From positions 1 to 20,697 of the forward strand of contig JAFGJI010000073.1 in assembly GCA_016929175.1 (NCBI GenBank): 20,697 nt of DNA, in the 5' to 3' direction. The translations under genes were made by a program, and so were the position numbers. Below are positions 7,682-12,267 of this stretch, one piece after another. Position 1 is the stretch's first letter, and every line of letters begins with the position of its first letter. The stretch is from Thermoplasmatota archaeon. GTDB lineage: Archaea > Thermoplasmatota > Penumbrarchaeia > Penumbrarchaeales > Penumbrarchaeaceae. The notes beneath the pieces are model-generated. The model saw only the letters and a list, made by a program, of their open reading frames with translations. It was not told where the DNA came from and searched no databases.

Positions 7682-8032
7682 CTATCTCCATCCGAGACGA
7701 TCGACACCACCTTCGCCGTGGGTCTTCTTGACCACCCTTAGCTTTCTCCTCTTTCCGTCGGCTGCCACCGCCGGCATCTCGAAGAGCTCCTTCCTCTTAA
7801 CGCGGCCGGGAAAATGCTTGAGCAGCACGACCCGCGATATGGACTGCACCCATCTGAAAGGTACTCCCACCGATGCCCCGTCCGGGACCAGCTCCTCGTT
7901 GGTCTCCGATACCAGAAGTTCGTAAATGTCGCCTGTCTCGAGGTCGACCAGGACATCCTCCACATACCCAAGGGAGAGACCCTTGTCCGTTATCACTTCC
8001 AGGTTCTGAAGGTTGGTGATCTCCGTAAGCAT
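7682..8032 (-). CDS. PRC-barrel domain protein
   Basis: The 116-residue product begins MLTEITNLQNLEVITDKGLS and carries the PRC-barrel beta pattern: GLSLGYVEDVLVDLETGDIYELLV, then GVPFRWVQSISRVVLL. A basic C-terminal tail follows (KRRKLRVVKKTHGEGG). Small PRC-barrel proteins are widespread in euryarchaea; some (CdpB proteins in haloarchaea) work with SepF at the division site, while others bind RNA or act in unknown ways. Which applies here cannot be told from sequence alone. The ATG at 8032 is preceded by GAGGGA about 6 nt upstream. A TATA-like element sits at 8119-8126. The gene heads a two-gene unit with the small winged-helix protein downstream. Confidence 0.88.
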   Translation of the reverse strand: MLTEITNLQNLEVITDKGLSLGYVEDVLVDLETGDIYELLVSETNEELVPDGASVGVPFRWVQSISRVVLLKHFPGRVKRKELFEMPAVAADGKRRKLRVVKKTHGEGGVDRLGWR

Positions 8033-8118
8033 GCATATCCCTCTTGATCCATTCGTTCGGCTTCTGCCGTGTCTCCCCGTAACGCCGGCACTACAATGAC
8101 GGATAGTGGTCTTCTATT

Positions 8119-8126
8119 GTTTAAAT
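8119..8126 (-). promoter_or_regulatory. Probable TATA box for the PRC-barrel operon
   Basis: The minus strand reads ACATTTAAACAAT. Its centre is about 90 bp ahead of the ATG at 8032, which predicts a transcript start near 8096 and a ~65-nt leader. Confidence 0.4.
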
Positions 8127-8181
8127 GTTTTTACGGCCATGGTACCCCAGGTTTTTTTAAAATCGGCATAATCGCCTGAAA

Positions 8182-8200
8182 AATGGGATAATAACCCATT
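8182..8200. repeat. Small stem-loop AATGGG / CCCATT
   Basis: Perfect 6-bp arms (8182-8187 and 8195-8200) enclose a 7-nt loop ATAATAA. It lies just past the stop codon of the minus-strand DUF2080-type remnant, so it could be a transcript end or the edge of a former mobile element. Confidence 0.4.
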
Positions 8201-8206
8201 ATTCGG

Positions 8207-8387
8207 TCACGGGTGTGGGACAAAATAGATCGATCCGTCCTTGACAATAATAACAAACGCTCTCCAGCCACGATATCTCTTGGGAGCATCGATCTTCGCT
8301 GAGTTACCAAACGGAGTGATCCTCTTCTCGTAGATCATCTCGACCTCATCGGTCAACATCAGCTCATCCTTTACATGGATCTTTCAT
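8207..8387 (-). pseudogene. DUF2080-type transposon-associated protein, frameshifted near the start
   Basis: An open frame runs from the ATG at 8359 to a TGA at 8209-8207 and encodes 50 residues. They include DEVEMIYEKRITPFGNSAKI followed by DAPKRYRGWRAFVIIV. This matches the small archaeal DUF2080 (putative transposon-encoded) family, whose hallmark is TPFGN.A.I..PK.Y.G....V. Upstream in the same frame the residues KIHVKDEL also look like family sequence, but the frame is closed by a TGA directly before that lysine. An ATG at 8387 restores the reading frame if one A is removed from the AAA in ATGAAAGATCC. A one-base insertion has therefore probably broken the normal start. Members usually sit beside a transposase gene; none is visible here, so this is probably the remnant of an insertion sequence. 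Translation from the ATG at 8359 cannot be excluded. Confidence 0.65.
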
Positions 8388-8488
8388 CAAACCCATGGCG
8401 AAGGAGAGCGGGATAAACAGCATACGACTGGATAGATATTATTCTGTGGGCGGAGGATCCCTCGGATAATACCTGACCGGGTTGAGAC

Positions 8489-8528
8489 TCACAACATGTA
8501 CACTTCACTTTGGCATAACATGTTGTGA
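8489..8528. repeat. Perfect 11-bp inverted repeat TCACAACATGT / ACATGTTGTGA
   Basis: The arms are at 8489-8499 and 8518-8528, identical in reverse complement, with an 18-nt spacer. The dyad sits about 40-75 bp upstream of the TATA box of the gene at 8626. It could be a regulator-binding site, an RNA hairpin, or the terminal repeat of the degraded mobile element to its left. Confidence 0.6.
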
Positions 8529-8530
8529 CG

Positions 8531-8552
8531 GGGGAAAGAATAGTTTTTCCCC
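8531..8552. repeat. Hairpin GGGGAAA / TTTCCCC
   Basis: Perfect 7-bp arms (8531-8537 and 8546-8552) enclose an 8-nt loop. It follows the 11-bp dyad directly and precedes the TATA box of the gene at 8626. Confidence 0.45.
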
Positions 8553-8564
8553 ACCGCCATAATG

Positions 8565-8590
8565 TAATATAAATTTAAGTAATAGTTACT
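8565..8590 (+). promoter_or_regulatory. Promoter of the gene at 8626, with a small dyad
   Basis: TAATATAAATTTAAG (8565-8579) is a strong archaeal TATA region centred near 8571, predicting transcription start near 8598 and a ~28-nt leader. Directly after it lies AGTAA-TAG-TTACT (8578-8590), a 5-bp dyad between the TATA box and the start site, a position where a bound repressor would block transcription. Confidence 0.55.
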
Positions 8591-8625
8591 CTATTCGTAC
8601 GATTGTATATGTCCGGGGTGAAATA

Positions 8626-9177
8626 ATGAATGAGGAAAAGTATAGGATCAAGATCAAAGAAGAGGGTATGGTAATAGACTTATCCGGAGATAAGAAATTC
8701 GTCAAGAAAGCGTTCAATGAGATCAAGAAAATCCTTGACAAAGATTCAAAGAAACCAAGGAAGCTGACTCAAAAGACCCAGAAAAGAAGGAAGAAACCCG
8801 GCAGGAAGAAGAAGCCCGGTCCGAAACCCAAGAAGAAGGTGAAGCCGAAGAGGATACCGAAAAAGGATCGGGTCGATATGAGCAGGATGACACTTGATCA
8901 GATCTTCAAGATGAAGGCGCCGAAAAGAGAGAACCAGAGGGTCCTTCTCATGGGATATTACATGAACAAGGTTGAAGGTCTTAGAGAGTTCCGTGCAATG
9001 GATCTCCCACCTCTTTACAGGAAATTGGGGTTGGAGGTCCCGAAGAACCTCAGCTACTTCCTCAGGAATATGTCCGAGGAAAGAAAGGGATTGCTCACCC
9101 ATGGAAGGAAGCAGGGGAGATACAAGATAACCAAGAAAGGTATCGATTTCATCTACGACAAGATACCCTCAGCCTGA
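8626..9177 (+). CDS. Lysine-rich DNA-binding protein with winged-helix-like C-terminus
   Basis: I recognise no named family. The 183-residue product has three parts. Residues 1-40 (MNEEKYRIKIKEEGMVIDLS...FVKKAFNEIKKIL) form a small beta-beta-alpha-like unit. Residues about 41-85 are a very basic, Lys/Pro/Gly-rich linker with AT-hook-like segments such as RKKPGRKKKPGPKPKKK. Residues about 90-183 look like a winged helix (NQRVLLMGYYMNKVEGLREF, then PKNLSYFLRNMSEERKGLL and GRYKITKKGIDFI). The whole protein should bind nucleic acid, either as a regulator or as a chromatin-like protein; this is inference. GGTGA (8617-8621) 4 nt ahead supports the ATG. It lies between a transposon remnant and the tRNA-Tyr repeats, so it may be accessory or acquired cargo. 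Its codons are AAG-rich, but composition alone does not prove transfer. Confidence 0.78.
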   Translation: MNEEKYRIKIKEEGMVIDLSGDKKFVKKAFNEIKKILDKDSKKPRKLTQKTQKRRKKPGRKKKPGPKPKKKVKPKRIPKKDRVDMSRMTLDQIFKMKAPKRENQRVLLMGYYMNKVEGLREFRAMDLPPLYRKLGLEVPKNLSYFLRNMSEERKGLLTHGRKQGRYKITKKGIDFIYDKIPSA

Positions 9178-9217
9178 CCACATCTCCCTGCCTCTTCAGC
9201 ATATGGGAAGATACTGC

Positions 9218-9309
9218 TAAGGTTCTGTGCTGGCCTGTACTTACTTATGGTTTGTAGCGGGAGCCTTGTACTCTAACCGGAACAATAATTATATTAAAAT
9301 TGGTCCCGG
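9218..9309. repeat. Direct repeat, copy A, ending in tRNA-Tyr 3'-end sequence
   Basis: Begins TAAGGTTCTGTGCTGGCC and ends AAAATTGGTCCCGG. It aligns along its length with copy B at 9411-9505 (offset 193-196 bp). The first 18 bases and last 14 bases are identical, and the middle is diverged but alignable, including CGGGAGCC and AACCGGAACAATAATT. The last bases are the reverse complement of the tRNA acceptor end, discriminator and CCA. Confidence 0.8.
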
Positions 9310-9365
9310 TTGATGTGTTTATTATAAGTGAAAAGCTCCTCATTTTAGTTCGTATTAGGTTCCCG

Positions 9366-9378
9366 CCCGGCTCCCGGA
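9366..9378. repeat. Isolated copy of the tRNA-Tyr 3' end
   Basis: CCCGGCTCCCGGA here is identical to 9501-9513, the 3' acceptor strand and T-stem of tRNA-Tyr. Removing 56 bp (9310-9365) would join it to the end of copy A and recreate the sequence found at copy B plus the tRNA end. The 56-bp segment is bounded by CCCGG on both sides. Confidence 0.6.
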
Positions 9379-9383
9379 CCTTC

Positions 9384-9423
9384 GCACAGAACCAGATTTT
9401 AATATTCCGATAAGGTTCTGTGC
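9384..9423. repeat. Inverted repeat GCACAGAACC / GGTTCTGTGC
   Basis: Perfect 10-bp arms at 9384-9393 and 9414-9423 with a 20-nt AT-rich spacer. The right arm is the beginning of direct-repeat copy B; the same sequence begins copy A at 9221. Confidence 0.55.
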
Positions 9424-9505
9424 TGGCCAATACTTATTTATTGTTCACAACGGGAGCCTTTTACTGTTCAAACCGGAACAATAATTGGATCAAAATTGGT
9501 CCCGG
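9411..9505. repeat. Direct repeat, copy B, running into tRNA-Tyr
   Basis: Begins TAAGGTTCTGTGCTGGCC and ends AAAATTGGTCCCGG, where the last ten bases belong to the CCA end and acceptor stem of the functional tRNA gene. It is the intact partner of copy A at 9218-9309. Confidence 0.8.
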
Positions 9506-9609
9506 CTCCCGGATTTGAACCGGGGATCTAGGGATATCGGCGGGGTACCGGAGGATCCTCCGGTGTCCAACTACAGTCCCCCGCTCTAGCCAGACTGAGC
9601 CAAGCCGGG
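9497..9609 (-). tRNA. tRNA-Tyr (GUA) with a 35-nt intron and encoded CCA
   Basis: On the minus strand the acceptor CCCGGCU (9609-9603) pairs perfectly with AGCCGGG (9507-9501), giving the C1-G72 pair that identifies archaeal tRNA-Tyr. The D-arm is GCUC/GAGC. The anticodon stem is GGGGA/UCCCU (G27-U43 wobble) with anticodon GUA (9574-9572). The T-arm is CCCGG-UUCAAAU-CCGGG, and the variable loop has five bases. The discriminator is A (9500), followed by a genomically encoded CCA (9499-9497). The exons join between G37 (9571) and A38 (9535). A TATA box at 9644-9652 is placed for a start ~12 nt upstream of the gene, and TTTT at 9495-9492 may end transcription. Confidence 0.95.
9536..9570 (-). 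other. tRNA-Tyr intron, 35 nt, canonical position 37/38
   Basis: The intron lies one base 3' of the anticodon, as in most archaeal tRNA introns removed by EndA. It contains a perfect 18-bp palindrome, ACCGGAGGATCCTCCGGT (9547-9564), which must form a hairpin in the RNA. The expected bulge-helix-bulge around the splice sites can be drawn only loosely (3 of 4 pairs in the central helix), so it may be a relaxed motif. Confidence 0.85.
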
Positions 9610-9611
9610 CA

Positions 9612-9652
9612 GATGGGTTTGCACGCCCTTTAACCCATCCTGGTATATAAAA
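9612..9652 (-). promoter_or_regulatory. tRNA-Tyr promoter with an 8-bp dyad over the start region
   Basis: The minus strand carries a TATA box TTTTATATA (9652-9644). Between it and the tRNA is a perfect 8-bp inverted repeat, GATGGGTT (9612-9619) / AACCCATC (9632-9639), with a 12-nt spacer. The dyad spans the predicted transcript start near 9621. Confidence 0.6.
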
Positions 9653-9690
9653 TTTCAATAGGTTTCGAATAGTGAGACCCTTTGGGGAGG

Positions 9691-9698
9691 TTTTAAAA
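9691..9698 (+). promoter_or_regulatory. TATA box for the STAND/TPR ATPase gene
   Basis: TTTTAAAA, centred at about 9694, predicts transcription start near 9720. That is next to the ATG at 9719, so the mRNA may be leaderless. GGGGAGG at 9684-9690 lies upstream of this TATA box and is therefore not a usable ribosome-binding site. Confidence 0.4.
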
Positions 9699-9706
9699 CC
9701 GATCGT

Positions 9707-12220
9707 ATGCTAATTGCCATGAAAATGCGAAATAACGGCGCTTCCAGTAAGATCTTCGACGGTATGCCCTTCATAGACAGGGAAAAGGAGATGGCTTCCG
9801 TAATTAAAGGCCTTCGATCGGCCCTCCGGAAAAAGGGCGGAATGTTCCTGGTCGAGGGGGAGGCCGGAATAGGCAAGACCAGGTTCATAATTGAATCCAG
9901 AAGTCTTGCCGCAGATATGGGGTTCCATATTCTTTCCGGAAAGTGCATCGATAACAGGGGTCGCCCCAACCAGCCTTTCATTGAAATGATGAGGGAGCAC
10001 TTCGGAAGCCCTTTCGGGGGTTCCGATGGTGATAGCATCGAAAAGCTTGCCGATCCCATTCGGAAGGAATTTCCCGCCATGAGCAGGTACGCCTATGACC
10101 TCATTGACCTCTTCCTGGACCATGATACGCCGGAAGGGTCCCCCGAAGGAGGCCAATTGTCAGAAAACAACGGTCCACCACAAGATGCTCAAGCACCATG
10201 CAGCATCGGGCAATTTGATCAAAGGAAGAGTGGAATATCTGTCCATGAGCTGCTTTCCCTGTTCTTCCGGGAGATGTCAGTTTGGACCCCGATAGTGATC
10301 GTGATGGAAGACATTCAATATGCCGACAAGGCGACCCTCAACCTGGTCCATCTGCTGTCCAGGAAAGCGAGGGGGGAAAGCATCCTTATCCTGTGTTCCT
10401 GTCGTTCGGATGGATCGTTGAAGATGGAGAGCCGGGAGCCCGGGGACAACCTGAGGGATACCCTCCGCAGGATGTCAAGGGAGCATCTTTTCGCCAGGAT
10501 CAAACTCGAGCGGTTCGATCAGAAGAGGTCCATGAAGCTGGCCGCAGCAGTACTGGGTCACGAGATGGACCTGAAGGACCTGGGGGCGATGATGCGGGAA
10601 ACGGGGGGCAACCCTGGCCACGTGATAGATCTACTGACAAAGAAAAATGGATCTTCAATCTCATCGTCCCCGGCACAGGGGGCAGGAGGTGCCGGAGAGG
10701 AGGAGACTGCAGCGGGCTTGATCCCCTCCATCGGGGATAATGACAAAAGAGTGCTGGAGATGGCCTCTGTCATTGGTGAGAACATAACCGTGGAATGGCT
10801 GAAGACCCTTCTGGAAATGGATGAGGCAGGCGTCCTGGACAGCCTGGATCCCCTGATGGAAATGAAGATATTGCAGGAAAAGGGAGATACATTCATCTTC
10901 CAGAGTAAGAGGCTGAAGGACTCCGTCTATCAAGGGATACCTGCAAGGTCCCGAAGATCGATGCATCGCAAGGTAGCCAAAATGCTGGCACTTGCAGGGG
11001 GACAGGAGATCGAGAGCGGGGTCAACGACCTGAACCTGCACCTCTATCATTGCGGGGAGTACAGGAAAGCCCTGTCAGGGCTGATAGAGCGGTCCGAAAG
11101 ACTTTACCGGAGCGGAGATCTCGATCCCGCCCTTTCCCTGCTGGACCTCGTGGACGATTGCCTCGAGAGACTCGAAAGAAGCAAGGAAATGCAGAGTAAG
11201 AGGATCCGGGCCTGCCAGCTGAGAGGTGATGTTCAGGATGCAAGGGGATGCATCGATGATGGCATGGCCTCTTACCGAAAAGCGATAGAGCATGCCGAAA
11301 AGAGCGGACTCGACCTGTTCTCACCCCGAAACTACAGGAGAATGGGCGACCTTCTCCTGAAAAGGTACGATTGGGACCTCGCGGTCCAGTATTATCTGAG
11401 GTCACTTCAGACATCCAAACATCTTGGTAATACGGAGGAGACGGCACTGTCCTTCAGGGGCCTTGGGTCCATCTATCTTCTCAAAGGCGAGTACCGCCGT
11501 TCCATAGAATGCTACATCAAATACATGGAGTATCAAGGGACCAGGATCGGACCGGATAGTGTACGGGGACTCGTTGAGATGGGGGATATCTATTTCCAGT
11601 TGGGAGATCTCAACCAGGCCCTTGCATACTACAAACTTGCCATACGCAGAGGCGAGGAGGGAAAACAGGAGAACGAGACATCCCTGGCATATGTGAAGAT
11701 GGCAAACGTTCTCCTGAAGCTCGGAGAGGTGGAGGAAGCCAGGAGGTATGGAGACCTGGCCATGGACAGTGTACATAGCAAGGCCCCGTCAGCAGTGACG
11801 ATAGAGACAATGATCCTTCTGGCAGACCTGGCTTTCGAGATCGGAGAGATGGAGAAGGCGGACAGGATGATCCAGGATATCGAAGGGTCAATGGAAGGAA
11901 TGGACCGCCTGCTCTACTCGACCGCACAGAGGGTAAAAGGCATGGTGCTCGCTAACCACAGGGACTTCCCGGCATCGGAATCTCATATGAAGGAAGCCGT
12001 ATCCACCCTGGAGGGTATCGATGCCCCCTATCATCTAGCCCTCTCATATCTCAATTACGGTCTCGTAAGGTTCCAGCAGATGGATGTGGATGGAGCGCTC
12101 GAGATGCTCGGGAAAGCGGGCGAGATCTTCAAGAGCATCAGGTCCCTGCACTATTTCAATCTGACCTCTTCCAAGATCCGTGAGGCATCCTTTATAAAGG
12201 AGATACTGAGGATAAAATAG
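9707..12220 (+). CDS. STAND-type AAA ATPase with TPR repeats
   Basis: Large cytoplasmic signalling ATPase of up to 837 residues (AAA_16-like). Counting from 9707, MPFIDREKEM at ~20 leads into Walker A GEAGIGKT at 51-58. Walker B is TPIVIVMED, ending at D202, followed by IQYADKATLNLVHLL as in LuxR/MalT-family ATPases. LILCSCRSDG is a sensor-like strand. A winged-helix segment occupies about 344-425, and helical TPR repeats run from about 447 to the end, for example LVEMGDIYFQLGDLNQALAY. There is no DNA-binding or effector domain at either end. Residues ~140-175 form a low-complexity insert (Gly, Pro, Gln). Such proteins usually sense a ligand or partner through the repeats and oligomerise with ATP. 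The start is uncertain: ATGs at 9707, 9719 and 9725 are all possible, and the TATA position favours 9719. Confidence 0.85.
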   Translation: MLIAMKMRNNGASSKIFDGMPFIDREKEMASVIKGLRSALRKKGGMFLVEGEAGIGKTRFIIESRSLAADMGFHILSGKCIDNRGRPNQPFIEMMREHFGSPFGGSDGDSIEKLADPIRKEFPAMSRYAYDLIDLFLDHDTPEGSPEGGQLSENNGPPQDAQAPCSIGQFDQRKSGISVHELLSLFFREMSVWTPIVIVMEDIQYADKATLNLVHLLSRKARGESILILCSCRSDGSLKMESREPGDNLRDTLRRMSREHLFARIKLERFDQKRSMKLAAAVLGHEMDLKDLGAMMRETGGNPGHVIDLLTKKNGSSISSSPAQGAGGAGEEETAAGLIPSIGDNDKRVLEMASVIGENITVEWLKTLLEMDEAGVLDSLDPLMEMKILQEKGDTFIFQSKRLKDSVYQGIPARSRRSMHRKVAKMLALAGGQEIESGVNDLNLHLYHCGEYRKALSGLIERSERLYRSGDLDPALSLLDLVDDCLERLERSKEMQSKRIRACQLRGDVQDARGCIDDGMASYRKAIEHAEKSGLDLFSPRNYRRMGDLLLKRYDWDLAVQYYLRSLQTSKHLGNTEETALSFRGLGSIYLLKGEYRRSIECYIKYMEYQGTRIGPDSVRGLVEMGDIYFQLGDLNQALAYYKLAIRRGEEGKQENETSLAYVKMANVLLKLGEVEEARRYGDLAMDSVHSKAPSAVTIETMILLADLAFEIGEMEKADRMIQDIEGSMEGMDRLLYSTAQRVKGMVLANHRDFPASESHMKEAVSTLEGIDAPYHLALSYLNYGLVRFQQMDVDGALEMLGKAGEIFKSIRSLHYFNLTSSKIREASFIKEILRIK

Positions 12221-12231
12221 ACCTTGGAAAC

Positions 12232-12240
12232 CTTATTTAA
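12232..12240 (+). promoter_or_regulatory. TATA box for purH
   Basis: CCTTATTTAATC, centred near 12236, predicts transcription start near 12262, only about 6 nt before the purH ATG. No Shine-Dalgarno lies before that ATG, so the mRNA appears to be (nearly) leaderless. Confidence 0.5.
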
Positions 12241-12267
12241 TCAATAGGGGATTACCCTTAAAACGAT

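Larger units (their letters stand above)
8033..8625. other. Accessory intergenic stretch with transposon remnant and dyads
   Basis: This 593-bp stretch has no intact gene of normal size. From left to right it holds the PRC-operon promoter (8119-8126), a small stem-loop (8182-8200), a frameshifted DUF2080-type gene on the minus strand (8207-8387), an uninterpreted block (8388-8488), a long perfect dyad (8489-8528), a second hairpin (8531-8552), and the promoter with a small dyad (8565-8590) of the downstream gene. Several parts are AT-richer than the flanking genes. Confidence 0.6.
9178..9496. other. Non-coding stretch downstream of tRNA-Tyr, mostly repeats
   Basis: No convincing gene is visible. 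The stretch contains one full copy and most of a second copy of a ~95-bp imperfect direct repeat, a separate 13-bp copy of the tRNA 3' end (9366-9378), and an inverted repeat GCACAGAACC / GGTTCTGTGC. The part from 9178 to 9217 shows nothing I can interpret. Confidence 0.6.

Noticed and set aside
8489..8552. Reading the two adjacent hairpins as the start of a CRISPR array
   Set aside because: The units differ in sequence, occur once each, and have no regular spacers.
8378..8575. A minus-strand open frame containing a cysteine cluster (KVKCTCCES)
   Set aside because: It has no ATG, GTG or TTG start with a ribosome-binding site, runs through two perfect hairpins, and resembles no family I know. 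The cysteines are probably chance.
9547..9564. The 18-bp palindrome as a regulatory operator
   Set aside because: It lies wholly inside the tRNA intron, where an RNA hairpin is the simpler explanation.
9461..9658. A 65-codon minus-strand open frame over the tRNA-Tyr gene
   Set aside because: The DNA is fully explained by the tRNA, its intron and its promoter.
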